Below are positions 28,266-36,461 of a stretch of DNA of 64,000 nucleotides, piece by piece. The translations under genes were made by a program, and so were the position numbers. The notes beneath the pieces were generated by a model that did not search any database, was not told where the DNA came from, and saw only the letters and a program-made list of their open reading frames with translations. Each line of letters opens with the position of its first letter. The stretch's first letter is position 1. Source of the stretch: Mycolicibacterium aurum (GTDB lineage: Bacteria; Actinomycetota; Actinomycetes; Mycobacteriales; Mycobacteriaceae); assembly GCA_900078775.1 (NCBI GenBank), contig LT549889.1, positions 2,914,001 to 2,978,000 on the forward strand, written 5' to 3'.

Positions 28266-29128
28266 GCATGAAAATCGCGGGGGCACCGATCTCCTGGGGT
28301 GTCTGCGAGGTGCCCGGCTGGGGACACCAACTCGAACCCGAGCGGGTCCTCGGCGAGATGCGTACGGTCGGGCTCACCGCCACCGAACTCGGCCCGGACG
28401 GGTTCCTGCCCGCCGACACCGAGGCGCTGAAGGCGGTGCTGGCCCGGCACGAGCTGTCCTGTGTGGGCGGTTTCGTCCCGGTGGTGGCGCACCGGGCCGA
28501 CCATGATCCGGCCGAAGACCTTGCCGGGCCGCTGAATTCACTGGTCGCCGCGGGTGCCGGCGTGGTGGTGTTGGCCGCGGCCACCGGCGCCGACGGTTAT
28601 GATTCCCGTCCCGTGCTGGACGAGGAGCAGTGGTCGACCGTGCTGGCGAATCTGGACCGGCTGGCCGGCATCGTCGCCGAGCGGGGTCTGCTCGCGGTGC
28701 TGCATCCGCATGTCGGCACCATCGTGGAGACCCGCGCCGAGGTCGACCGGGTACTGGCCGGATCCTCGATCCCGCTGTGCCTGGACACCGGCCACCTACT
28801 GATCGGCGGTACCGATCCGGTGGAGCTGGCGAAGTCGGTGCCGCAGCGCATCGCGCACACCCACCTCAAGGATGTCGATGCCGCACTGGCGGCCAAGGTG
28901 CAGTCCGGTGAGCTGAGCTACACCGACGCCGTACGCGCCGGCATGTACACACCGCTGGGCACCGGCGACGTCGACATCGCCGCCATCGTCGGCATCCTGC
29001 GCGACAACGGATTCGACGGCTGGTTCGTGATGGAGCAGGACACCATCCTGACCGGCGCCCCCGACGGTGAGGGACCGCTCGCCGACGTGCGCACCAGCGT
29101 GTCCTACCTGAACAGCGTCACGGCGTGA
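28262..29128 (+). CDS. IolE-like sugar phosphate isomerase/epimerase (TIM barrel)
   Basis: A 288-aa AP-endonuclease-2-fold barrel. The N-terminus GAPISWGVCEVPGWG is the pattern seen in IolE (2-keto-myo-inositol dehydratase). Metal-ligand candidates are Glu in TATELGPDG, the His in VLHPHVGTIVE, Asp in CLDTGHL, the HLKDVD motif and the late EQD. It follows the IolG-like dehydrogenase with a 4-bp overlap, an order that fits oxidation of an inositol followed by dehydration. Another IolE/IolH-like gene lies at 40252, so the two may handle different isomers or steps. Confidence 0.85.
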   Translation: MSMKIAGAPISWGVCEVPGWGHQLEPERVLGEMRTVGLTATELGPDGFLPADTEALKAVLARHELSCVGGFVPVVAHRADHDPAEDLAGPLNSLVAAGAGVVVLAAATGADGYDSRPVLDEEQWSTVLANLDRLAGIVAERGLLAVLHPHVGTIVETRAEVDRVLAGSSIPLCLDTGHLLIGGTDPVELAKSVPQRIAHTHLKDVDAALAAKVQSGELSYTDAVRAGMYTPLGTGDVDIAAIVGILRDNGFDGWFVMEQDTILTGAPDGEGPLADVRTSVSYLNSVTA

Positions 29129-30126
29129 CCCGCTCGGCCGGTCTGCGGATCGGGGTGCTCGGCGCCTCCCGCATCGCCGAGTCCGCCATCGTCGGCCCCG
29201 CGGCCGAACTCGGTCACCGCCTGGTGGCGGTGGCCGCCCGGGACCGCGACCGCGCCGAGGGGTTCGCCGAGAAGTACGGCGTGGAACGCGTTCTCGGCTC
29301 CTATCAGGACGTCATCGACGACGCGTGCGTCGACGTCGTCTACAACCCCCTGGCCAATGCGCTGCACGCCCCGTGGAATCTGGCCGCCATCACGGCCGGC
29401 AAACCGGTACTCAGCGAGAAACCGTTCGCCCGCAACCGAACCGAGGCCCAGCAGGTCGCCGATGCGGCTCAGTCGGCCGGGGTCACCGTGCTGGAGGGCT
29501 TCCACTACTTCTTCCATCCGGTCACCCAGCGGGCCTTCGGACTGGTCGCCGACGGCACACTCGGCGACATCCACCGGGTGGAGGTCGCCATGGCCATGCC
29601 CGAACCGGACGACGGCGACCCGCGCTGGTCGCTGGATCTGGCCGGCGGGGCACTGATGGACCTGGGCTGCTACGGCCTGCACGTCATGCGGACGCTGGGC
29701 CGGCTCGACGTCCCCGGCCTCGGCGGTGCACCGACGATCACCGGGGCACACGCCGACCAGCGCTCCCCCGGTGTGGACGAGCGCTGCGACATCGAACTCG
29801 CTTTCCCGGGCGGGGCGACCGGAGTGTCCGACAATTCCATGGTGGCACCGGACTATTCGTTCACCCTCAGGATCTCGGGCACCCTCGGCGAGGTGTTGGT
29901 GCACGACTTCATCCGGCCCGGCCGGGACGACCGGCTCACGGTGGTCACCGGGGAAAACTCCACCGTGCAGCGACTGGGCACCCGGGCGTCCTACACCTAC
30001 CAGCTCGAGGCGTTCGCCGACCACGTCCGATACGGCGCGGCGCTGCCGTTCGGTACCGCGGACGCGGTCGCCAACATGGCGCTGGTCGATGCGGCGTACC
30101 GGGCGACCGGACTGGAGCCTCGCTAG
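29125..30126 (+). CDS. Gfo/Idh/MocA family oxidoreductase
   Basis: A 333-aa NAD(P)-dependent dehydrogenase, distinct from the two IolG-like proteins. Rossmann motif IGVLGASRIAESAIVG at the N-terminus, EKP motif in LSEKPFARNRTEA (about 95), and GFHYFFHPVTQRA, ADGGALMDLGCYGLH-like catalytic region (AGGALMDLGCYGLHVMR). This form is closer to dehydrogenases of the trihydroxycyclohexanone or D-xylose type than to IolG. GTG start overlaps the IolE-like stop. Its stop codon lies in a 16-bp tandem duplication (30117-30148). It is the last gene of the dioxygenase operon. Substrate unknown. Confidence 0.82.
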   Translation: MTRSAGLRIGVLGASRIAESAIVGPAAELGHRLVAVAARDRDRAEGFAEKYGVERVLGSYQDVIDDACVDVVYNPLANALHAPWNLAAITAGKPVLSEKPFARNRTEAQQVADAAQSAGVTVLEGFHYFFHPVTQRAFGLVADGTLGDIHRVEVAMAMPEPDDGDPRWSLDLAGGALMDLGCYGLHVMRTLGRLDVPGLGGAPTITGAHADQRSPGVDERCDIELAFPGGATGVSDNSMVAPDYSFTLRISGTLGEVLVHDFIRPGRDDRLTVVTGENSTVQRLGTRASYTYQLEAFADHVRYGAALPFGTADAVANMALVDAAYRATGLEPR

Positions 30127-30148
30127 TTCGTGGCCTCGCTAGTTCGTG
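30117..30148. repeat. 16-bp perfect tandem duplication across two convergent gene ends
   Basis: GCCTCGCTAGTTCGTG occurs twice in immediate succession (30117-30132, 30133-30148). The first copy carries the TAG stop of the Gfo/Idh gene on the plus strand, the second carries the TAG of the SRPBCC gene on the minus strand (the CTA at 30139-30141). Confidence 0.9.
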
Positions 30149-30612
30149 TAGTACCGCTCGGCCAGCGCCGTCAGCGTCGACTCGATGCCCTCGGCGTTCT
30201 TCTTCTGCATGCCCAGGAATTCGATCAGGAACGGCGACTTGGCGCCTGAGTAGTCGAAGGTCTCGGTCACCTTGGTGGTGCCCGGACTGACCTCGGCCAG
30301 CTCCCAGCGCCAGCGGTGCCCCAGCGGGTGCTGCCATTCGACGATGCGGTTCTCCTCCACGGCGGTCGCCGTCGAGGTGATCTTGTACGGCAGTCCCATC
30401 TGCTTCATGCCGACGGTGAACTTGTCGCCGACACTCAGGTGCTGTGGTCCCTTGACCTCGACATCGCGGACCGTGCCGGATCCGTCGATTTCGTGGTGGC
30501 GGTGCGGATCGACGATCAGTTGAAAGATCGTGGCCACCGGCGCGGAGACCTGCACGCTGCGGCTGACCGCCTTGGGTCCTGCATCTTCTGTCTTCAGCGT
30601 TGACGGTGTCAT
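30139..30612 (-). CDS. SRPBCC-family protein
   Basis: A 157-aa protein of the START/polyketide cyclase-like fold, a hydrophobic-ligand-binding cup. Typical features are the N-terminal strand KAVSRSVQVSAPVATIFQLI, the turn DPHRHHEIDGSG and the long C-terminal helix FLGMQKKNAEGIESTLTALAERY. The start ATG at 30612 is preferred to a longer frame because it leaves a normal N-terminus. It is convergent with the preceding dehydrogenase and separated from the ABC operon by a terminator, so it is probably expressed alone. Ligand unknown. Confidence 0.8.
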   Translation of the reverse strand: MTPSTLKTEDAGPKAVSRSVQVSAPVATIFQLIVDPHRHHEIDGSGTVRDVEVKGPQHLSVGDKFTVGMKQMGLPYKITSTATAVEENRIVEWQHPLGHRWRWELAEVSPGTTKVTETFDYSGAKSPFLIEFLGMQKKNAEGIESTLTALAERYYTN

Positions 30613-30671
30613 GTCGGGGCGTATACCCGAGGGCCCCGGGGCGTACACCGGGCGTTACCCAGAACACGATT

Positions 30672-30712
30672 TCGGCGCGGTGACGTCCGATGAGGGGACG
30701 TCACCGCGCCGA
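30672..30712 (-). terminator. Strong hairpin terminator after the sugar ABC operon
   Basis: A perfect 17-bp stem (30672-30688 paired with 30696-30712) around a 7-nt loop, 13 bp after the stop of the ATP-binding gene, read on the minus strand. Confidence 0.85.
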
Positions 30713-30724
30713 GATCGTCGGCTG

Positions 30725-31543
30725 TTACTTGCGGCCGAGCTCGTGGGACAGCGCCTCGAGTTCGTCACCGCCGGCCATCTGCTGGGTCAGGTGTTCGAGG
30801 GTGATCTCGTCGTAGGTGCAGTCCAGCTTCTGTCGGCCGCGGTTGAGCAGCACGAAGTGGTCGCCCACCATGTGCGCGTGATGCGGGTTGTGCGTGATGA
30901 ACACGACGCCGAACCCGGCCTCCTTGGCAGCGGTGATGTATTTGAGCACCACCCCGGACTGCTTCACGCCGAGCGCGGCCGTCGGTTCGTCGAGGATCAG
31001 CACCCGCGCGCCGAAGAACACCGCCCGGGCGATCGCGACGCACTGTCGTTGCCCACCGGACAGCGAACCGATCGGTGCATCGACGTCGGGCAGTTCGATG
31101 CCCATCTTGGACAGCTCGGCCAGTGTGGTGGCCCGCATGGCATTGGCGTCCAGCGACCACGGGAACGCCTTCTTGCGCACCTCCTGGCCCAGGAAGAAGT
31201 TGCGCCACACCGGCATCAGCGGAACCACGGCCAGGTTCTGGTAGACCGTGGCGATGCCCTTGTCCAACGCATCGGCCGGGGAGGAGAACTTGGTCGGCTC
31301 ACCGTCGACGAGCAGTTCCCCCTCGGTCTGCTGATGCAGCCCGGCGATGATCTTGATGAGGGTGGACTTGCCCGCCCCGTTGTCGCCGAGGATTCCGGTC
31401 ACCTGGCCGGGATGCACCCGCAGGCTGATGTCCTTGAGCGCGTGGATGTGGCCGTAGGACTTGCCGACGTTGCGGAGTTCGACCAGCGGCGTCTTTCCGC
31501 CTGCCGACGCGGCGTTGCTCTGATTTTCGACTGTTGCGGTCAT
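30725..31543 (-). CDS. Sugar ABC transporter, ATP-binding protein
   Basis: Single-domain ATPase (272 aa) of the ribose/inositol-type importers. Walker A is GDNGAGKSTLIK (about residue 47-58), the signature is LSGGQRQCVAIARA and Walker B is VLILDEPTAALG with the H-loop in FITHN. The start at 31543 (ATG after AAGAAG) is preferred over a GTG three codons upstream. It is the last of three genes (binding protein, permease, ATPase), an arrangement common in FrcBCA-like cyclitol/sugar importers. Substrate from context: probably myo-inositol or a related cyclitol. Confidence 0.92.
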   Translation of the reverse strand: MTATVENQSNAASAGGKTPLVELRNVGKSYGHIHALKDISLRVHPGQVTGILGDNGAGKSTLIKIIAGLHQQTEGELLVDGEPTKFSSPADALDKGIATVYQNLAVVPLMPVWRNFFLGQEVRKKAFPWSLDANAMRATTLAELSKMGIELPDVDAPIGSLSGGQRQCVAIARAVFFGARVLILDEPTAALGVKQSGVVLKYITAAKEAGFGVVFITHNPHHAHMVGDHFVLLNRGRQKLDCTYDEITLEHLTQQMAGGDELEALSHELGRK

Positions 31544-31548
31544 GCAGA

Positions 31549-32607
31549 TCACTTCTTCGCTGCGTAGTTACGGAAGGCGTTGTTGGCGATCACCGCGAAC
31601 AGCAGCATCCCGCCCAGGAAGAACTTGAACCAGTCCGGGTCCCAACCGGCGTAGACGATGCCCTGGTTCGTCATGCCGAAGATGAACGCACCGATCGCGG
31701 CGCCGATCGCGGTGCCGTAGCCACCGGTGAGCAGACAGCCGCCGATCACCGCGGCGATGATGTAGAAGAACTCGTTGCCGATGCCCTGACCGGACTGCAC
31801 GGTGTTGAACGAGAACAGCAGGTGCATGCCGACGAACCAGGCGCAGAACCCGACGAACATGAACAGGCCGATCTTGACCTTGGTCACCGGAATACCGATG
31901 GCGCGGGCGCTTTCGGCGTCGCCGCCGACCGCGAAGATCCAGTTGCCGATCTTGGTCTTGAACAGCACCCAGGTCGCGACGGCGGTGAACACCAGCCACC
32001 ACAGCACGGTGATCCGGATGCCGACGCCGAACACGGTGAACGTCGAGGAGAACACCTTCTGCGCCGAGGCCCAGCCGTCCATATCGCTGACGCTCTGGGT
32101 GGCCACCTGTCCCGAGACGAGTTTCGTGACGGCGAGGTTGATGCCCGCGAGCATGAAGAAGGTACTCAGCGTGATCAGGAAGCTGGGGATCTTGGTCTTC
32201 ATCACCAGGAAGCCGTTGAAGAATCCGACCGCCAGCGCGAGGATCAGCGCCAGCACGGCCCCCACCCACAGATTGAGGTGCAGGTTGTAGGCCAGCATCG
32301 AGGCGGCCAGCGAACTGAACGTCACCGCCACTCCGGCCGACAGGTCGAACTCGCCGCCGATCATCAGGACCGCGACACCGCAAGCCATGATGCCGATGGT
32401 GCTGCTGGCGTACAGGACGGTGGCCAGCGAGGAGGCCTCGCGGAACGGCGCGGCCACGATGAAGAACGCGATGAAGATGCCGATCGCACCGATACCGGCG
32501 CCCATCTCGGGCCGGATCAGGATGCGCTGTAATCGGTTTCTTTCCTTGACGCGTTCGTCGCGAACCACTTTGTGTTCGGCGACGTCCAGGGCTTCCTGGG
32601 TTGTCAT
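31549..32607 (-). CDS. Sugar ABC transporter, permease
   Basis: A 352-aa inner-membrane permease of the BPD_transp_2 family with about ten membrane segments beginning near residue 45 (MGAGIGAIGIFIAFFIVAA). The EAA-like cytosolic loop region is seen in GGDAESARAIGIPVTKVKIG, characteristic of ribose-type permeases. The ATG at 32607 was chosen because CAGGAGT lies 7 bp upstream. It overlaps or abuts both neighbours in the operon. It should form the channel for the substrate captured by the lipoprotein encoded at 32625. Confidence 0.93.
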   Translation of the reverse strand: MTTQEALDVAEHKVVRDERVKERNRLQRILIRPEMGAGIGAIGIFIAFFIVAAPFREASSLATVLYASSTIGIMACGVAVLMIGGEFDLSAGVAVTFSSLAASMLAYNLHLNLWVGAVLALILALAVGFFNGFLVMKTKIPSFLITLSTFFMLAGINLAVTKLVSGQVATQSVSDMDGWASAQKVFSSTFTVFGVGIRITVLWWLVFTAVATWVLFKTKIGNWIFAVGGDAESARAIGIPVTKVKIGLFMFVGFCAWFVGMHLLFSFNTVQSGQGIGNEFFYIIAAVIGGCLLTGGYGTAIGAAIGAFIFGMTNQGIVYAGWDPDWFKFFLGGMLLFAVIANNAFRNYAAKK

Positions 32608-32624
32608 GTCTGTACTCCTGATGT

Positions 32625-33614
32625 TCAGCGCGTGCCGGCCTTGGCCAGTTCGGCCACGGCGTCGACGTTGCTGCTGTCGATGAAGGCGGGGCCGGTGAGC
32701 GTCGGTTGCCCGCCACCGATCACGTTCTTGTTGTTGAGGTAGAGCCACAGCGAGTCGACGGCGAGGTAGCCCTGCAGGTACGGCTGCTGGTCGACGGCCC
32801 ACTGCACGTCGCCGGCCTTGATCGCCTCGACCAGTGCGGCATTGGTGTCGAAGGTGCCGATCTTGGTGTTGCTGCCGGCGTTCTTGGCCGAGGTGACGGC
32901 CGTCAGCGCGAACGGGGCGCCGAGCGCCACGACCATGTCGATCGCTGGATCCTGTTGCAGTTTGGCGGTGATCGTGGATTCCACCGACGGCATGTCCTTG
33001 CCGTTGACGTTGAGGACCTCGGTGGCCGGGAAGGTGTTCTTCATTCCGGCGCAGCGCGCTTCGAGATCGACGTGACCCTGCTCCTGGATGATGCAGATCG
33101 CCTTGGTGGCCCCGTCGCTCTTCACCCGGTCGCCGGCGCCCTGGCCCGCGATGTAGCCGTCCTGGCCGAAGAACTCGTGCACACCCATGCCCTGCCAGGC
33201 GTCCATGCCGGCATTGAACGCGACCACCGGAATACCTTTGGCCTCAGCGGCTTTCACCGCCCCCTGCATGGCGTCCGGCTTGGCGAGGGTGACCGCGATG
33301 CCGTCGACACCGCTGTCGATGGCGGCCTGCACCAGATTGGCCTGGTTGGGAGCCTCGGGATCGTTGGAGTACCGCAGTTCGATGTTGTCCTTCTTGGCCG
33401 CCGCCTCGGCGCCCTTGCGGACCAGATCCCAGAACGAGTCGCCGGGAACCTCGTGGGTGATCATCGCGACCGTCAGCCGCGGGGTGTCCACGGTGCCGCC
33501 ACCGTTTCCGCCCTCTCCGGCGCTGTCCGGCTTCCCGCCGGTGGACGAACACGCCGCCATGCTCAGTGCCAACACGCCCGCTCCGGCCAGTGCCGCGAGC
33601 CGCTTCAACGCCAT
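32625..33614 (-). CDS. Sugar ABC transporter, substrate-binding lipoprotein
   Basis: A 329-aa periplasmic-binding-protein family 4 (RbsB-like) protein anchored as a lipoprotein: lipobox LALSMAACSS with Cys at about residue 22, followed by a Gly/Ser linker. The sensor domain shows VAMITHEVPGDSFWDLVRKG and DSGVDGIAVTLAKPDA. Good SD (AGGAG) before ATG 33614. The upstream region contains an operator-like sequence and a TTGACT/TATTAC promoter on this strand. The same operator precedes iolC, so inositol or a derivative is the likely ligand. Confidence 0.93.
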   Translation of the reverse strand: MALKRLAALAGAGVLALSMAACSSTGGKPDSAGEGGNGGGTVDTPRLTVAMITHEVPGDSFWDLVRKGAEAAAKKDNIELRYSNDPEAPNQANLVQAAIDSGVDGIAVTLAKPDAMQGAVKAAEAKGIPVVAFNAGMDAWQGMGVHEFFGQDGYIAGQGAGDRVKSDGATKAICIIQEQGHVDLEARCAGMKNTFPATEVLNVNGKDMPSVESTITAKLQQDPAIDMVVALGAPFALTAVTSAKNAGSNTKIGTFDTNAALVEAIKAGDVQWAVDQQPYLQGYLAVDSLWLYLNNKNVIGGGQPTLTGPAFIDSSNVDAVAELAKAGTR

Positions 33615-33694
33615 TGTCTCTCCTCGTGTCGAGATCGCCGTGCCGCCGGGTCGGCCCGAAGCCGGTTGCCGGACGCTACGCCTGCATGGTCGAT

Positions 33695-33721
33695 GTAATA
33701 CGGCTCACACCGGAAAGTCAA
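33695..33721 (-). promoter_or_regulatory. Putative promoter of the sugar ABC operon
   Basis: On the minus strand TTGACT (33716-33721) is followed after 15 bp by TATTAC (33695-33700), about 80 bp ahead of the binding-protein start. The operator-like site lies 3 bp upstream of the -35 box, the same spacing as at iolC. Confidence 0.5.
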
Positions 33722-33724
33722 GAC

Positions 33725-33738
33725 TTTGTCCTGACATT
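33725..33738. promoter_or_regulatory. Shared operator-like sequence, copy 1
   Basis: TTTGTCCTGACATT includes the small inverted repeat TGTC-CT-GACA. An identical 14-bp sequence in opposite orientation is at 35389-35402. In both copies the downstream triplet ACT and the hexamer AGTCAT occur at the same distances, and TTGAC follows 3 bp from the other end. Probable binding site of the GntR regulator encoded nearby, placed to control the ABC operon and the divergent Hyi-like gene. Confidence 0.65.
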
Positions 33739-33807
33739 AGGACTGCAAGTCATTTGGTAGCGTGCGTCTCCAGCGTCACCGGAACCAACCCCCGGATCGG
33801 AGTTTCC

Positions 33808-34581
33808 ATGCCGTCACCCCAACTCGCCGTCTGCGCCGAGATGGTCTTCACCGAACTCCCACTGCTCGATCGCGTGCGGCGGATCCATGACCTCGGGTTC
33901 GATGTCGAGATCTGGAGTTGGCACGACAAGGACCTCGACGCGCTGGCCGCCACCGGCGCGCGGTTCTCCTCGATGACCGGTTATCTGCACGGGGATCTGA
34001 TCGACCCGGCCACCGCCGACGAGGTGGTGCGCACGGCCGAACTGAGCATCAAAGCAGCTGCGAGGCTGAATGTTCCGCGCCTCAACCTGCACACCGCCGA
34101 ACTGGTCGACGGCCAGGCTGCCCGTCCCCGGCAGCGCGCAACCGGGCAGATGTGGACGACGGCGCTGCGCACGCTGGAGCGCATCGGCGAGCTCGGCGCG
34201 GCGGCCGGGGTGACCTTCTGCGTGGAGAACCTGAACACCATCGTCGACCATCCGGGCGTGCCCCTGGCACGGGCAAAGGACACGCTGGCGCTCGTCGAGG
34301 GCGTCGGGCATCCGAACGTGAAGATGATGCTGGACCTCTACCACGCCCAGATCGGCGAGGGAAACCTCGTCGAGCTGGTGCGCCGGTGCGGGCCCGCGAT
34401 CGGGGAGATTCAGGTGGCCGACGTGCCCGGCCGGTGCGAGCCGGGCACCGGGGAGATCCACTACCCGGCAATCGCACGGGCGTTGCGCGACATGGGGTAT
34501 GACGGCACCGTCGGCCTGGAGGGGTTTGCTCGTGGCGACAGCCTCGCCGCGCTGGAGGCCTTCCGCGCGACGTTTTCCTGA
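33808..34581 (+). CDS. Hydroxypyruvate isomerase-like TIM-barrel protein
   Basis: A 257-aa sugar-isomerase barrel resembling Hyi-type proteins. Conserved elements are the start CAEMVFTELPLLDRVRRI, the barrel strand FCVENLNTIVDHPGVPL with a metal-ligand Glu, LDLYHAQIGEGN with Asp and His, and GEIQVADVPGRCEPGTGEI near the end with a later Glu in GLEGFARG. ATG 33808 has GGAG 6 bp upstream. The gene stands alone between the ABC operon and the GntR gene and shares the intergenic operator region. Role in the inositol pathway (an isomerase step) is likely but not proven. Confidence 0.8.
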   Translation: MPSPQLAVCAEMVFTELPLLDRVRRIHDLGFDVEIWSWHDKDLDALAATGARFSSMTGYLHGDLIDPATADEVVRTAELSIKAAARLNVPRLNLHTAELVDGQAARPRQRATGQMWTTALRTLERIGELGAAAGVTFCVENLNTIVDHPGVPLARAKDTLALVEGVGHPNVKMMLDLYHAQIGEGNLVELVRRCGPAIGEIQVADVPGRCEPGTGEIHYPAIARALRDMGYDGTVGLEGFARGDSLAALEAFRATFS

Positions 34582-34587
34582 CCAGGG

Positions 34588-35319
34588 CTAACGGTCGACC
34601 AGCGTGGTCTCGAAGTAGTACCGCGATGCCCGGTAGCAGTGACTGCCGAACTCGACCGCCCGGCCCGAGTCGTCGAAGGCCGTCCGGCTCATGGTCAGCA
34701 GCGGCGCGCCGACCTTCTCTCCGAGCAACCGCGCCTCGGGGCGGCTGGCCGGCTTGGCCCCGATGCGCTGCCGGGCCAGCCGGATGTGCACGCCGCGGCC
34801 GCGTAGCGCCTGGTAGAGGCCGCTGGCCTCGAGTTCCTCGGCGTTGGGGGCGATCTCGATGGGCAGATGATTGGTCATCACCGCGAGCGGCTCGCCATTG
34901 GCGCAGCGCAGCCGCTGGATGGTGACGATCTCATGGTCCTTGCCGAGGTTGAGCTCGGCGGCGATCTCCTCGTCGGCGATGCCACACCGGTATTCGAGCA
35001 GCTGGGTGGTCGGGTCCTGCCCGGACTTGGCGAGGTCGTCGAACAGGCTGGTGAGCTCGACCCGGCGGTGCACCGGATTCTGGACGACCTGGGTGCCGAC
35101 GCCGCGCTTGCGGACCAGCAGACCCTTGTCGACGAGTTCCTGGATCGCACGCCGGGTGGTGGGACGGGACAGCGCGAGTCTGCCGGCGAGTGCGAGTTCG
35201 TTCTCGAACCGGTCACCGGGGGCCAGCTCGCCGTTGCGGATCGCAGCCTCGATCGCCTGCGCGAGTTGGTAGTAGAGGGGAACAGGGCTGGACCTGTCCA
35301 GCTCGACAGCTAAAGGCAC
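34588..35319 (-). CDS. GntR/HutC-family transcriptional regulator
   Basis: A 243-aa repressor type. The winged helix-turn-helix covers residues about 10-75 (VPLYYQLAQAIEAAIRNGEL ... GRLALSRPTTRRAIQELVDKGLL), and the rest is the UTRA effector domain (ending SHCYRASRYYFETTL). The GTG at 35319 was chosen because GGAG is 5 bp upstream and because it gives the usual N-terminus just before the HTH. It is divergent from iolC; the operator-like sequence lies between them. It is the best candidate for the repressor of the main inositol operon and the ABC importer. Confidence 0.87.
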   Translation of the reverse strand: MPLAVELDRSSPVPLYYQLAQAIEAAIRNGELAPGDRFENELALAGRLALSRPTTRRAIQELVDKGLLVRKRGVGTQVVQNPVHRRVELTSLFDDLAKSGQDPTTQLLEYRCGIADEEIAAELNLGKDHEIVTIQRLRCANGEPLAVMTNHLPIEIAPNAEELEASGLYQALRGRGVHIRLARQRIGAKPASRPEARLLGEKVGAPLLTMSRTAFDDSGRAVEFGSHCYRASRYYFETTLVDR

Positions 35320-35388
35320 AACCACTCCGATCTGCGTCCGATTGATCAGACAGATTAGCCGAACCATAGCACCATGACTGAAAGTTAG

Positions 35389-35411
35389 AATGTCAGGACA
35401 AACTATTGACA
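35389..35411. promoter_or_regulatory. Shared operator-like sequence, copy 2, with -35-like box
   Basis: AATGTCAGGACAAA (35389-35402) is the reverse complement of the site at 33725-33738, and is followed after 3 bp by TTGACA (35406-35411), a perfect -35 box reading toward iolC. I do not see a clean -10 at the right distance. Probably the operator by which the GntR regulator controls iolC and itself. Confidence 0.65.
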
Positions 35412-35474
35412 TGTGCGAGTGACCCGAGGCACAGTCATAAGAGCAGAGCCCGCCCACCATCTTCGGGAGCCCCA

Positions 35475-36461
35475 GTGTCTGTTGACAGGTCATCCGACAA
35501 AGACCCGTTCGACGTCATCGCCATCGGTCGCAGCGGTGTGGACGTCTATCCCCTGCAGACCGGTGTCGGACTGGAAAACGTCGAGTCCTTCGGCAAGTTC
35601 CTCGGCGGCAGCGCCGCCAACGTCGCCGTCGCGGCGGCCCGCCTCGGCAACCGGACCGCGCTGATCTCCGGCGCCGGCGACGATCCGTTCGGCCGCTTCG
35701 TCCGCGAGGAACTCGCCCGCCTGGGCGTCGACAACCGCTATGTGCGCACCCACGGCGAGTACCCGACACCGGTGACCTTCTGCGAGATCTTCCCGCCGGA
35801 CGACTTCCCGCTGTACTTCTACCGCAAGCCCTCGGCCCCGGATCTGCAGATCACCGCCGAAGAGCTGGACGTCGATGCCATCCGGGACACCCCGCTGTTC
35901 TGGGCCACCGTCACCGGATTGTCCGAGGAGCCCAGCCGCAGCGCACATTTCGCAGCCCTGGAGGCACGTGGGAGAGCTCCACTGACGGTGCTGGACCTCG
36001 ACTACCGTCCGATGTTCTGGGAGACCCCGGCCGCGGCCACCGAGCAGGTACAGCGCGCCCTGCACCACGTCACGGTCGCGGTCGGTAACCGCGAGGAATG
36101 CGAGATCGCCGTCGGCGAGACCAGTCCGCACAAGGCCGCCGACGCGCTGCTCGACCTCGGCGTGGAACTGGCCATCGTGAAGCAGGGCCCGCGCGGTGTG
36201 CTCGGCAAGACCAGGCACAGTTCGGTGACGGTGCCGCCCAACGAGGTGGACGTCGTCAACGGACTCGGCGCCGGGGATGCCTTCGGCGGCAGCCTCATCC
36301 ACGGTCTGCTGCACGGCTGGTCGCTGGAGAAGACCCTGCGTTATGCGAACGCCGCGGGGGCCATCGTCGCTTCCCGCCTCGAATGCTCGACCGCGATGCC
36401 GACCGCCGCGGAGGTGGCCGATCTCGCCGAACAGACCGCTGTGGAGGCCGTCAATGTCTGA
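35475..36461 (+). CDS. iolC: 5-dehydro-2-deoxygluconokinase
   Basis: PfkB-family kinase of 328 aa that phosphorylates 5-dehydro-2-deoxy-D-gluconate in myo-inositol degradation. N-terminal IGRSGVDVYPLQTGVGLENV is characteristic of IolC, the sugar-binding motif is GKFLGGSAANVAVAAARLG (about 37-55) and the catalytic signature is VNGLGAGDAFGGSLIHGL (about 258-275). GTG 35475 is supported by GGGAG ahead. First gene of a six-gene operon; its stop overlaps the ATG of the aldolase gene by 8 bp. Confidence 0.93.
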   Translation: MSVDRSSDKDPFDVIAIGRSGVDVYPLQTGVGLENVESFGKFLGGSAANVAVAAARLGNRTALISGAGDDPFGRFVREELARLGVDNRYVRTHGEYPTPVTFCEIFPPDDFPLYFYRKPSAPDLQITAEELDVDAIRDTPLFWATVTGLSEEPSRSAHFAALEARGRAPLTVLDLDYRPMFWETPAAATEQVQRALHHVTVAVGNREECEIAVGETSPHKAADALLDLGVELAIVKQGPRGVLGKTRHSSVTVPPNEVDVVNGLGAGDAFGGSLIHGLLHGWSLEKTLRYANAAGAIVASRLECSTAMPTAAEVADLAEQTAVEAVNV

